Assembly (NCBI GenBank): GCA_016794985.1
Contig: JAEUIQ010000036.1
Coordinates: 1-64,000, forward strand
DNA: 64,000 bases
From: Planctomycetaceae bacterium
GTDB lineage: Bacteria; Planctomycetota; Planctomycetia; Pirellulales; Pirellulaceae
Direction of reading: 5' to 3'
A program made the position numbers and the translations under genes. The notes under the pieces were generated by a model. That model was given only the letters and a program-made list of their open reading frames with translations, did no database searches and had not been told where the DNA came from. Below are positions 45,240-53,387 of the stretch, piece after piece (within the stretch, counting starts at the first letter, position 1; every line of letters starts with the position of its first letter).

Positions 45240-45962
45240 TTATTTTCGACTGACTTTCGGCTGCACGACCGGGACTTTGGGAGTCGGGATCAATCGTGGA
45301 GCCGCTTGGTAGCTGGCGAAGTCAATTTGTTTCATAGGGTGTGGCACTACCGAGCCGCTGGCTGCCTCAGGAGAGACGTAGCTAATCTGGCGGTTGTAGG
45401 TCGCGGGAAGCGGCGGAGCCGATTCGTTGGTCCATTCTGGCAGTGTTTGCGGGGGCAAGCGATCTTCGGCCGGCAGTTCCTTCATATGCCGCCCAATTTC
45501 TGGCTTGGTGCCAGGACCATTCTTTTCAACATCTTCCAGCAGTTGGCTGACATAGATGTCGCGATAGGCGTCAATTCCATCAGCTTGGGCGGCTTGGACT
45601 CCAGCGGGAAAGCCCTCGAACCAAGCTTTGGCCTTCGCTTGTCCATCGGGCGACAGATATTGGGAGCCCCAATACTTTCGCGGTGGCATTGCCGGTACCG
45701 TTCCATCGCCACCTTGGCTGATGGACTGGTACCCCGCCACGAATCCTCGGCGGAAATCCGACTCAAAGGCTCGTTCCGTGGAGGAATTGGCGAGTCTGGT
45801 TTCATACGCTCGGTTGGCCCAAACATGATCCCGCCAACGCGAGGAAAGCATGTCTCGTGGGCCTGAAGAATAGGGACTGGATAGCCCCAATCCTGAAGAA
45901 CATCCGGCGGCATTCAAGGCCGCAGCCGCCGCGACAAGGATAAAAAGGTACTGACTTTTCAT
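45240..45962 (-). CDS. Predicted lipoprotein, conserved type of unknown function
   Basis: A 240-residue protein with a clear lipoprotein signal (MKSQYLFILVAAAAALNAAGC, split here at the lipobox AAGC). The mature part contains MLSSRWRDHVWANRAYETR, DFRRGFVAGYQSISQGGDG, PAMPPRKYWGSQYLSPDGQAKAKAWFEGFPAGVQAAQADG and a proline-rich tail. The FRRGF-AGY-- and AWFEGF-AG--AA patterns recall a repeated helical motif known in planctomycete lipoproteins of unknown role. It lies 150 bp upstream of the polysaccharide export gene on the same strand, so an envelope role is plausible. I do not recognise a characterised family. Confidence 0.7.
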   Translation of the reverse strand: MKSQYLFILVAAAAALNAAGCSSGLGLSSPYSSGPRDMLSSRWRDHVWANRAYETRLANSSTERAFESDFRRGFVAGYQSISQGGDGTVPAMPPRKYWGSQYLSPDGQAKAKAWFEGFPAGVQAAQADGIDAYRDIYVSQLLEDVEKNGPGTKPEIGRHMKELPAEDRLPPQTLPEWTNESAPPLPATYNRQISYVSPEAASGSVVPHPMKQIDFASYQAAPRLIPTPKVPVVQPKVSRK

Positions 45963-46268
45963 TGCGAATCACCACCTGCGAGTAAATGGCAAGCACTAGA
46001 ATCCCTTCGCGACAACTGCAAACTGTGGTCAGCCAATAGGCCCCAGCCGCGCGAGATGGATTCTTACCATTCAATCGCCAATCCGATTGGAGCGAATTTA
46101 ATGAAGTTGCCGGATTTGCTGAAAATGCCAACTTTTAATAGGATAGGGGCCGAGGAACACAAAGAGACGAAGGTCGGTTATAGATTTCTTAACCGTTCGA
46201 CGGATACCTGACCTGCCCTCAATCCCAAATTTCAACGCATTCCACTCGAAATACCGATTGATTACCCC
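45963..46268. other. Intergenic region between divergent lipoprotein and rimO genes
   Basis: These 306 bases separate the minus-strand lipoprotein gene and the plus-strand rimO gene, and should hold both promoters. No gene or repeat was recognised. A minus-strand frame of 109 codons overlaps the start of the lipoprotein gene and is not credible. Confidence 0.4.
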
Positions 46269-47687
46269 ATGAGCCCGATTTCGCTCCCCATCATGGCTGA
46301 CGGTCCAAAGCCATCGAACCTTCCTGAAGCGCCGTCCGGCCGAGCCGCCAAAGGCAGTTTTTCATTCGTCTCGCTCGGGTGCCCCAAGAACACGGTAGAC
46401 AGCGAACAAATGTTGGGGCTTTTGGCGGAAGACGGCTACGAACTGGTATCGGATACTTCCAAAAGTGATCTGGTCGTCATCAATACTTGCGGGTTTATCG
46501 ATCGAGCCCGGGCGGAAAGCTTCGCGGTCATCGACGAAATGCTCGACCGAAAACGGCGCGGCTTGATCAAAGGGGTCGTGGTGACCGGATGTTTGGCGGA
46601 ACGGCAACGCGAGGCCGTCTTGGAGGCGCGCCCGGAAATCGACGCATTGATCGGCGTGTTCGGCCGAGACGAGGTGACTCGGGTCGCTGACCGGATCATG
46701 GGCAATTTACAGGAACAACGAACGGTCTTTCGCCCAGCACCGATTCGGGCTTTGGCTGACAACCAGCGACTTCGGATTACTCCCAAGCATTTTGCGTATT
46801 TGAAGATTTCTGAAGGTTGCGATCGGCTGTGTACTTTCTGCGCGATTCCCAAAATGCGCGGCCGTCACGCTAGCAAGCCGATCGAGTCGATTTTGGACGA
46901 GGCCCGGCAATTGGCGGCAACCGGTGTCAAAGAATTGATCATCGTGGCGCAGGATACGACTTACTACGGGATTGATCTCTATGGGCGACCGCGATTGGCC
47001 GAACTCCTGTCTCAGCTAAACGAGATTGATGGGATCGAGTGGATTCGGCTCATGTACTTTTATCCCATGTACATCGACCAAAACCTCTTGGATGTCATGG
47101 CGTCCTGCAAGCGGATCCTGCCGTATGTCGACATTCCATTGCAACATGCCGAAGATCAAATGCTTCGTCGAATGGCACGTCGAGTAAATCGAAACCAAAT
47201 TGAAGATTTGTTGGGATTCATGCGGGAACGCGTGCCAGGTCTGGCGATTCGGACGACCTTTATCACCGGGTTCCCTGGCGAAACCGAAGCCCAGTTCGAA
47301 ACGCTCGCGCGATTTGTCGAGCAACAGCAATTTCCCCGGGCCGGAGTGTTTACCTATTCGCTGGAGTCCGACACTCCGGCGGCGCGGTTGCCGGACCGGA
47401 TCAGCGAAGCAGTGGCCTTGGAGCGCCAAGCTAGATTAATGGAAATCCAGCAACGGTCGTCGTTTGCTTTCGCCGAATCGTTGGTCGGAACACGCCAGCA
47501 AGTGATACTGGACAACGCCGCTCCAGATCAGCCGGGAGTTTGGTTGGGGCGAAGTTTTGCCGACGCTCCGGATATTGACGCGATGGTTTACGTAACGGAA
47601 ACCGATACGCCGCTGTCGACAGGCCAATTGGTCGAATGCGAAATTGTGCAAGCTGTCGAATACGACCTTGTGGCAGCGGCGCTGTAG
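46269..47687 (+). CDS. rimO: Ribosomal protein S12 methylthiotransferase RimO
   Basis: A 472-residue radical-SAM methylthiotransferase. N-terminal UPF0004 domain cysteines are SLGCPKN near residue 37, INTCGFI near 76 and VTGCLAE near 109. The radical SAM cluster motif is CDRLCTFCAIP near 187-197, followed by MRGRHASKPIESILDEA, QDTTYYGIDLYG, YPMYIDQ and DIPLQHAEDQMLRRMAR. A C-terminal TRAM domain starts near 405 (QQVILDNAAPDQPGVWLGRSFADAPDIDAMVYV in pieces). It methylthiolates Asp in ribosomal protein S12. RimO rather than MiaB is supported by the LYGRPRLAELL pattern and the C-terminal acidic region. Start ATG 46269; ATG 46293 is also possible. Confidence 0.92.
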   Translation: MSPISLPIMADGPKPSNLPEAPSGRAAKGSFSFVSLGCPKNTVDSEQMLGLLAEDGYELVSDTSKSDLVVINTCGFIDRARAESFAVIDEMLDRKRRGLIKGVVVTGCLAERQREAVLEARPEIDALIGVFGRDEVTRVADRIMGNLQEQRTVFRPAPIRALADNQRLRITPKHFAYLKISEGCDRLCTFCAIPKMRGRHASKPIESILDEARQLAATGVKELIIVAQDTTYYGIDLYGRPRLAELLSQLNEIDGIEWIRLMYFYPMYIDQNLLDVMASCKRILPYVDIPLQHAEDQMLRRMARRVNRNQIEDLLGFMRERVPGLAIRTTFITGFPGETEAQFETLARFVEQQQFPRAGVFTYSLESDTPAARLPDRISEAVALERQARLMEIQQRSSFAFAESLVGTRQQVILDNAAPDQPGVWLGRSFADAPDIDAMVYVTETDTPLSTGQLVECEIVQAVEYDLVAAAL

Positions 47688-47711
47688 TTTGGCTTCCTCG
47701 CGAGACTTTAC

Positions 47712-48395
47712 ATGAATCCGCCCGCGTCACATTCGCCCGACCCGTCGCTGGTTGTTTGGAACGTACCCAACGTGCTTTCGAGCATTCGTTTGGTGATGGC
47801 ATGGATCGTATTCGTTTTGATTGAGCAAGGCGCGTTTTGGACAGCGTTTGTGCTGTTTGTAATTGCCGTTGGGACAGATTGGGTCGATGGATGGTGGGCA
47901 CGGAAGTTTAATCAAGTAACCAAACTGGGACGCATCCTCGATCCGTTTTGCGACAAGATCATCATTTGCGGGACGTTTATTCAAGTCGCTGCGATCATGC
48001 AATTGACCGGTTGGCCGTGGTACCTGCGGATCATGCCTTGGATGGCTGTCGTGGTGGTCGCGCGTGAATTGTTAGTGACCGCACTCCGCAGTGCGATCGA
48101 AGCCGCCGGCGGCGATTTTTCCGCCTCGTTTGCTGGTAAGCTCAAGATGTTGTTTCAGTGTATTGCGATCGGCTCAGCGCTCGTGGCTTTGGCGGTTTCT
48201 GCGACTAGCAATGGGGAAGCGTCTGAGTCGGCAAAGGTTGGCGGCCTGACCTTCGAATTAGGGAATGTCCCGCTGTGGGTCCAGGTTGTGATGGGGCTCA
48301 GTATTTGGGCGGCGGTTTGGAGTACCTTGAGTTCCGGGTGGGATTACGTGTGGGCTGCAATTCGCTTCGCGAAGAAGCCCGGCGAAACACGCTAA
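47712..48395 (+). CDS. pgsA: CDP-diacylglycerol-glycerol-3-phosphate 3-phosphatidyltransferase
   Basis: A 227-residue integral membrane CDP-alcohol phosphotransferase. The signature DWVDGWWARKFNQVTKLGRILDPFCDK (split here: DWVDGWWAR near 56-64 and GRILDPFCDK near 73-82) carries the DxxDGxxAR...GxxxDxxxD residues that bind metal and CDP. About six membrane helices are present. This makes phosphatidylglycerol phosphate for phospholipid synthesis. It begins 24 bp after rimO, and both may be cotranscribed. A middle insert (SNGEASESAKVGGLTFELGN near 176-195) is longer than in many homologues. Downstream lies a block of palindromic tandem repeats. Confidence 0.87.
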   Translation: MNPPASHSPDPSLVVWNVPNVLSSIRLVMAWIVFVLIEQGAFWTAFVLFVIAVGTDWVDGWWARKFNQVTKLGRILDPFCDKIIICGTFIQVAAIMQLTGWPWYLRIMPWMAVVVVARELLVTALRSAIEAAGGDFSASFAGKLKMLFQCIAIGSALVALAVSATSNGEASESAKVGGLTFELGNVPLWVQVVMGLSIWAAVWSTLSSGWDYVWAAIRFAKKPGETR

Positions 48396-48410
48396 GGAGC
48401 CTCGCCAGAA

Positions 48411-48566
48411 TGTCGTGGATCGCTCCGCGATCCAGTCAGTGTCGTGGATCGCTCCGCGATCCAACCAGTGTCGTGGATCGCTCCGCGATCCAATGGACCG
48501 TTTGGGTTTGCTCTGGGGTCCAAGTGAAAATGTCGTGGTTCGCTCCGCGAGCCATCGGTTCGCAAT
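48411..48566. repeat. 29-bp palindromic tandem repeat, three units plus one diverged copy
   Basis: Three adjacent 29-base units start at 48411, 48440 and 48469, each beginning TGTCGTGGATCGCTCC. Every unit contains the palindrome TGGATCGCtccGCGATCCA, able to fold an 8-bp hairpin. After a 33-base divergent spacer, a related copy starting TGTCGTGGTTCGCTCC occurs at 48531-48560. The block lies between the pgsA stop (48395) and the next start (48602). Confidence 0.85.
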
Positions 48567-48601
48567 GGTTTGCTCTTCGCACCAAAACAATATTTTGGGG
48601 A

Positions 48602-49651
48602 ATGCATAACGTGATACTCGTGTTGTTGTTGGTCATCTCCCTCATCGCTTGGGTGCTAACCTTTTGTTGTTGGGGACGAGTTCAACGTATTTGGTATGGG
48701 GCAGGGAACAAAAAGTTTTTGAAGCAACCAAATCTCGATGTTGGAATCGTTTTCCTCCTATTCTGCGCCAATCTATTGGCAATGTCATCGTTGGGGTGGC
48801 GTTGGATCGACCAACAATTCGGCGGCGCGGCTTCAGCCCCTAAGGCGGAGACGGTGACTTCCTCTGCCCCGGTTGAGGATCAGGCCGACCAAAAGACGGA
48901 TTCGGACAAAACGGATATTCGTGCGAAGCCGCCAACCGTATCGAACTATGCCTCCGCTTGGGGGTTGGGGCTGGTGGTAATGGGTGTCATGGTGTGGACG
49001 AGCCATGGGCTGTACGGCACGCGGTTGTTCTCTTGGGGATGTGGCGCGGTGGGGGAAGGGAAACTATTGGCGACCTTGGTTGCGTCGTGGTTGGCGTTTT
49101 TCCTGCTTGTGCCACCCGTGCTGTTGATTCATGAAGTGGCCACGCTGTTGATCCCTTACGAACATGCCACGATTCATTCAATGAGCCAATGGCGAGCGGA
49201 ACGCGAATGGTTGGCGGTCGGTTTGACATTTCTCAATACGGCGTGCTGGACCCCGTTGGTCGAGGAGTTTGGCTTTCGCGTCGTTGTCCAAGGATTCTTG
49301 GAGCAATACTTCACGCATCGCAGAAATTTTTTGCGTTGGGTCTTAGGACCTCTGCAACTGGCACCCGCCAAGCTGTTCGGGTTGGAGCAAGCCGCTGGTG
49401 TGGCGAATCGAGTATCGAGCGACGCAGCGCCCCGAGCGGGCTGGGGAACATGGAGATTCTGGGCTCCGGTGGTCATCAGTAGCTTTCTATTTGCTTTTGC
49501 CCATTATGGCCAAGGCCCGGCACCGCTTCCTTTGTATGTGTTGGGGCTGGGCTTAGGCTTCTTGTACAAGACCACCGGAAACTTAGGACTCTGCGTTTTG
49601 ATTCATGCCTATTTAAACGGATTGACGCTGACACGTCTTCTGCTGTCATAG
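48602..49651 (+). CDS. CPBP-family intramembrane metalloprotease
   Basis: A 349-residue multi-pass membrane protein of the CAAX-protease/bacteriocin-processing (CPBP, Abi) family. The glutamate pair motif lies in LVEEFGFRVVVQGFLEQYF near residue 222 (EExxxR). The second motif, FAFAHYGQGPAPLPLYVLGLGLGFLYKTTGNLGLCVLIHAYLNG (read in pieces, from about 300), carries histidines and the asparagine. The first helix follows MHNVILVLLLVISLIAWVLTFCCWG. It may cut membrane-embedded peptides or prenylated proteins; the substrate is unknown. The frame opens back to 48275 across the 29-bp repeats; ATG 48602 is preferred because upstream codons are repeat-derived. Confidence 0.82.
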   Translation: MHNVILVLLLVISLIAWVLTFCCWGRVQRIWYGAGNKKFLKQPNLDVGIVFLLFCANLLAMSSLGWRWIDQQFGGAASAPKAETVTSSAPVEDQADQKTDSDKTDIRAKPPTVSNYASAWGLGLVVMGVMVWTSHGLYGTRLFSWGCGAVGEGKLLATLVASWLAFFLLVPPVLLIHEVATLLIPYEHATIHSMSQWRAEREWLAVGLTFLNTACWTPLVEEFGFRVVVQGFLEQYFTHRRNFLRWVLGPLQLAPAKLFGLEQAAGVANRVSSDAAPRAGWGTWRFWAPVVISSFLFAFAHYGQGPAPLPLYVLGLGLGFLYKTTGNLGLCVLIHAYLNGLTLTRLLLS

Positions 49652-49719
49652 ATCAAAGAGGGGACCGGAGTTTCCATGAGGGACTTGAACGACAATGGCG
49701 GTTTAGGATTGGAGTCTTG

Positions 49720-50211
49720 ATGGAGCTGCTCAGCGAATATTGGCCGTTGGTCGTGGTGGTCTTTGTGGTCGTCGCGATCTTGGTATTGTTGCACCAATTG
49801 CAGTCGGCACCACCCAAACCGTACGAACGACGTGGTCGCTTGATCACGAAAGCCGAATTGCGGTTTCTGCGCGCGCTGGAAATCTGCGTTCAGGACCGCT
49901 GGCGAATCTTTGCGATGGTCCGAATCGCCGACGTGCTACAGGTCGCTGCCAACGTGAAGGCGCGCCAGTCATGGCAAAACAAAATCAATTGCAAACATGT
50001 GGACTTTGTACTTTGCGATTTTGAAGATTTGAATGTCATTTTGGCAATCGAGTTGGATGATTCGTCACACAATCGAGCGGACCGACAGGAACGCGACCAA
50101 TTTGTAAACGAAGCGTTCTTGTCGGCGGGCTTGCCGCTGCTGCGGGTGCCACTGCAAAGCTCCTACGACATCAAATCGCTAAAAGAGCTGATTGAACAAG
50201 CGGTTGCTTGA
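49720..50211 (+). CDS. Membrane-anchored DUF2726 protein
   Basis: A 163-residue protein with an N-terminal membrane helix (WPLVVVVFVVVAILVLLHQL) and a cytoplasmic DUF2726-like domain. ITKAELRFLRALEICVQDRWRIFAMVRIADVLQV is near 38-72 (in pieces), then HVDFVLCDFEDLNVILAIELDDSSHNRADRQERDQFV with the acidic ELDDSSH pattern, and VNEAFLSAGLPLLRVP. The D...ELDD...R arrangement is compatible with a PD-(D/E)XK nuclease-like fold, but activity is uncertain. ATG 49720 was chosen over TTG 49717. No close partner gene is evident. Confidence 0.75.
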   Translation: MELLSEYWPLVVVVFVVVAILVLLHQLQSAPPKPYERRGRLITKAELRFLRALEICVQDRWRIFAMVRIADVLQVAANVKARQSWQNKINCKHVDFVLCDFEDLNVILAIELDDSSHNRADRQERDQFVNEAFLSAGLPLLRVPLQSSYDIKSLKELIEQAVA

Positions 50212-50268
50212 ACCAAGGGAGCCGTTAGGTAGAATAGGTCGGTCAAGCATCGGCCATGCGGATCGCTC

Positions 50269-53200
50269 ATGTGCGAGTCAAGCAAGTCCGGCCCAAGCAT
50301 ATCCCACCTTCCCACCTCCATTTTGGATCAAACAAGCATGGTTCGAAGAAACGCTGGTTTTGGTCTGTTGACGATCCGTTCAGCTATTCGATTGGGCTTG
50401 TTGCTTTTGGTTTTTAGGGTTGCCCACTTTCCCGTCGTGGTTATGGCTGACGATGGCGAAGTTCGCTTCAATCGCGATCTTCGCCAGTTGTTGACGGATC
50501 GGTGTTTCCCCTGCCATGGGCCAGACGAGAAGACCTTGGAAGCGGGGCTGCGTTTGGACCTACGGGAAAACGCCGTATCAGAGACGGGCGTCATTGTCCC
50601 ACATGATTCAGAAAAAAGTGAGTTGATTCGCCGGATTTTTTCCGCGGACGCGGAGCGAATGATGCCGCCGCCGTCGTTGAACAAGCCTTTGACCGATGGC
50701 GAAAAGGACCTCATCCGGCGGTGGATCGATCAGGGTGCCGAGTACGAACCTCATTGGGCCTACGTCGCTCCGGAATGGCCAGCGGCCTTTGACCGCAATT
50801 CTGCGAAGTTGCCGGAAGTGATTGATGCGTTGGTCGAGTCAAACTTGACTCGGAACGATGCGCAATCCGCTGCGTTGGCCGATCCAGTGACCTTGATTCG
50901 CCGACTCTCGTTTGACCTTACCGGATTGCCGCCAACGACGTCCGAGGTTGACGAGTTCCTCAACGACTCATCGCCGCAACGTGTGGAACGTTTGGTGGAT
51001 CGCTTGTTGGCGTCACCGCGATTTGGCGAGAGAATGGCAATCTATTGGTTGGATTTAGTACGGTACGCTGACACGGTTGGTTATCATGGCGATCAGAACA
51101 TTTCGCACTCGCCATATCGTGACTATGTGATTAAGGCCTTCAACGACAATATGTCGTATGATCGATTCGTGCGTGAACAATTGGCGGGTGACTTGCTACC
51201 CAATGCGACCATCGAACAGTTGGTTGCGTCTGGTTATAATCGTATGAATCAAACAACCGAGGAAGGCGGCTCGCAGGCCAAAGAGTATTTGGCGATTTAT
51301 TTTGCCGATCGGGTTAGAAATGTCTCGCAAGTTTTCCTGGGGTCGACGATTGGTTGCGCCCAATGTCACGATCATAAATACGATCCCTTTAGCACGGTTG
51401 ATTTTTATTCGCTGGGGGCTTTCTTCGCGGACTTGGAGGAAGTGGGAGTTTACGACAACCGTGGGCGACCGCCGATGATTCGCGTGCCGGATGCGGCCAT
51501 CCAGCAACGACTGGCAGAATTGGACGCGCAGAGAAAGAAACTTGAATCACAGCTCCTTTCTTTGCAAGAGACGTTGCGGCCCGGGCAGGAGTCGTGGGAA
51601 GAGAAGATCCGTCAACAGTTGCGGGAGGTGACGGAACAGGAATTGGATTGGTTGGATGAGGCTTCTGCGGTTGTCCCCGAAGATCGGCGTCAAGGTTGGG
51701 ATTACGTCACCGCGGAACAAGGTCCGGTCTATCGGGGCACTCGGTCTCGTAAACAAACCGCGGGGGGCTTGGTGCAGCATTTGTTTCAAGGTGTCGAAAC
51801 TACCGATCCAGTGGATGCCGAGACTCGGTTCTTTGCGTGGGTCTATTTGGATGCCGCTCAGCCACCTACCGCAATCATGCTTCAATTCAACGATGGCAAT
51901 TGGGAGCATCGCAAGGTCTGGGGTAGTGACGATATCGTGTATGGACGAACACCCGAAAACCGACCCGCCTATCAGCGCGCTGGCGCATTGCCGCCTCTTG
52001 GCCAATGGGTGCGTTTAGAAGTAACGGCGGCGGAAGTTGGATTGGGGGCCGGCAGCAAAGTGAATGGGATGGCATTCACCCAGTATGGCGGCACGGCCTA
52101 TTGGGATGATGCTGGTCGCGTAACAAATCAAGTCGTTCCGCGACGCCTGGCGGATGCGTTGCAGATACCTCGAGCGGACCGACCGGAAGATCAGGCCAAT
52201 GACTTGACGGATTATTACTTGAATCATGCGCCAGAAGTGATGGAACTTCGCGCGGAGATGACTCGTATCGATAGCCAGCGAAAGTCCGTCGAGGAATCGG
52301 CACCTTTGACCGTCGTATCTAAATCGGTCGCTCCGCGAACGATCCGGGTGTTGCCTCGTGGGAACTGGATGGACGATTCGGGCAATGTTGTCGAACCGGC
52401 GATTCCCGAGTTCATGGGCCGCTTGGAAACAACGGGCCGGGCGACTCGCTTGGATCTGGCAAATTGGATATGCAATGACCAGAATCCGTTAACATCGCGA
52501 ACGTTCGTGAATCGGGTCTGGAGTTTGTTGTTTGGTCGGGGGATTTGTTCGAGTGTCGAAGATCTTGGCGGTCAAGGAACTTATCCGGCGCAGCCTGAGC
52601 TTTTGGATGCGTTGGCGATCCGATTTGTTGATTCCGGATGGGATGTCAAGAACTTGATTCGTGAGATCGTCCTCAGTCGAACGTATCAGCGCGCTTCGCT
52701 GACCAGTGAAGATTTGCGAAAACGTGACCCATACAACGATTGGTTTGCGCGACAACAAAGTCATCCGCTGTTGGCAGAAATGGTCCGTGACTCGGCGTTG
52801 TTCATTAGTGGCCTGTTGGTCGAACAGATTGGCGGGCCGAGCACTCATCCGTATCAACCAGCCGGTTATTATGCGCAGTTGAATTTCCCCAAACGTGAGT
52901 ATCAGGCGGATATGAACTCGAACCAGTACCGCCGGGGTGTGTATACGCATTGGCAACGAACATTTTTGCATCCAATGCTCAAGGCGTTTGACGCTCCAAG
53001 TCGGGAAGAGTGTACCGTTCAAAGAGCTCGCTCCAATACTCCAATTCAAGCGCTGACACTTTTGAATGACCCGACGTTTGTCGAAGCCGCGCGAGCGTTT
53101 GCGGCTCGGGTCATGCAAAGTCCGGAAGTAGAGACCAAAGGCAAAATTCGTTGGGCCTATCGTCAGGCGGTTTCACGGGAACCGGATCCTGAAATTGTGC

Positions 53201-53385
53201 AAACACTTGAAGAGGTATTCGCTTCTCATTTGGTTTACTTCGGTGAACACCCTGCGGCAGCGCAAGAACTGTTGCGGGTCGGAATGGTGCCGGTGCCGTC
53301 GGAATGCGACCCTGTCGAACTGGCAGCATGGACCAGTGTCACACGAGTGCTCTTGAATCTACATGAAGTGATCACGAGGTATTAG
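50269..53385 (+). CDS. Planctomycete cytochrome c-type (PSCyt1/DUF1549/DUF1553) protein
   Basis: A 1,038-residue exported protein with the three-part planctomycete layout. A c-type haem domain with CFPCH at 79-83 and a nearby MMPPPSLNKPL Met region lies near 130. DUF1549 spans about 175-400 (LIRRLSFDLTGLPPT, YWLDLVRYADTVGYHGDQ, VFLGSTIGCAQCHDHKYDPFS, which adds a second CxxCH). A concanavalin-like segment is in the middle. DUF1553 spans about 735-995 (FVNRVWSLLFGRGICSSVEDLGGQG, SIVLSRTYQRASLTS-like, ECTVQRARSNTPIQALTLLNDP). A hydrophobic signal lies near 40-58 (IRLGLLLLVFRVAHFPVVVM). ATG 50338 is a possible shorter start. The DUF1501 gene begins 2 bases after its stop. Function is unknown, although pairs like this are ubiquitous in this phylum. 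Confidence 0.92.
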   Translation: MCESSKSGPSISHLPTSILDQTSMVRRNAGFGLLTIRSAIRLGLLLLVFRVAHFPVVVMADDGEVRFNRDLRQLLTDRCFPCHGPDEKTLEAGLRLDLRENAVSETGVIVPHDSEKSELIRRIFSADAERMMPPPSLNKPLTDGEKDLIRRWIDQGAEYEPHWAYVAPEWPAAFDRNSAKLPEVIDALVESNLTRNDAQSAALADPVTLIRRLSFDLTGLPPTTSEVDEFLNDSSPQRVERLVDRLLASPRFGERMAIYWLDLVRYADTVGYHGDQNISHSPYRDYVIKAFNDNMSYDRFVREQLAGDLLPNATIEQLVASGYNRMNQTTEEGGSQAKEYLAIYFADRVRNVSQVFLGSTIGCAQCHDHKYDPFSTVDFYSLGAFFADLEEVGVYDNRGRPPMIRVPDAAIQQRLAELDAQRKKLESQLLSLQETLRPGQESWEEKIRQQLREVTEQELDWLDEASAVVPEDRRQGWDYVTAEQGPVYRGTRSRKQTAGGLVQHLFQGVETTDPVDAETRFFAWVYLDAAQPPTAIMLQFNDGNWEHRKVWGSDDIVYGRTPENRPAYQRAGALPPLGQWVRLEVTAAEVGLGAGSKVNGMAFTQYGGTAYWDDAGRVTNQVVPRRLADALQIPRADRPEDQANDLTDYYLNHAPEVMELRAEMTRIDSQRKSVEESAPLTVVSKSVAPRTIRVLPRGNWMDDSGNVVEPAIPEFMGRLETTGRATRLDLANWICNDQNPLTSRTFVNRVWSLLFGRGICSSVEDLGGQGTYPAQPELLDALAIRFVDSGWDVKNLIREIVLSRTYQRASLTSEDLRKRDPYNDWFARQQSHPLLAEMVRDSALFISGLLVEQIGGPSTHPYQPAGYYAQLNFPKREYQADMNSNQYRRGVYTHWQRTFLHPMLKAFDAPSREECTVQRARSNTPIQALTLLNDPTFVEAARAFAARVMQSPEVETKGKIRWAYRQAVSREPDPEIVQTLEEVFASHLVYFGEHPAAAQELLRVGMVPVPSECDPVELAAWTSVTRVLLNLHEVITRY

Positions 53386-53387
53386 AC

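Noticed and set aside
48411..48497. The 29-bp repeats were considered as a CRISPR array.
   Set aside because: Units abut directly without unique spacers, only three are near identical, and no cas gene is in the window.
48275..48601. N-terminal extension of the CPBP protease across the repeat block.
   Set aside because: The codons derive from the palindromic repeats and overlap pgsA; the membrane protein starts naturally at ATG 48602.
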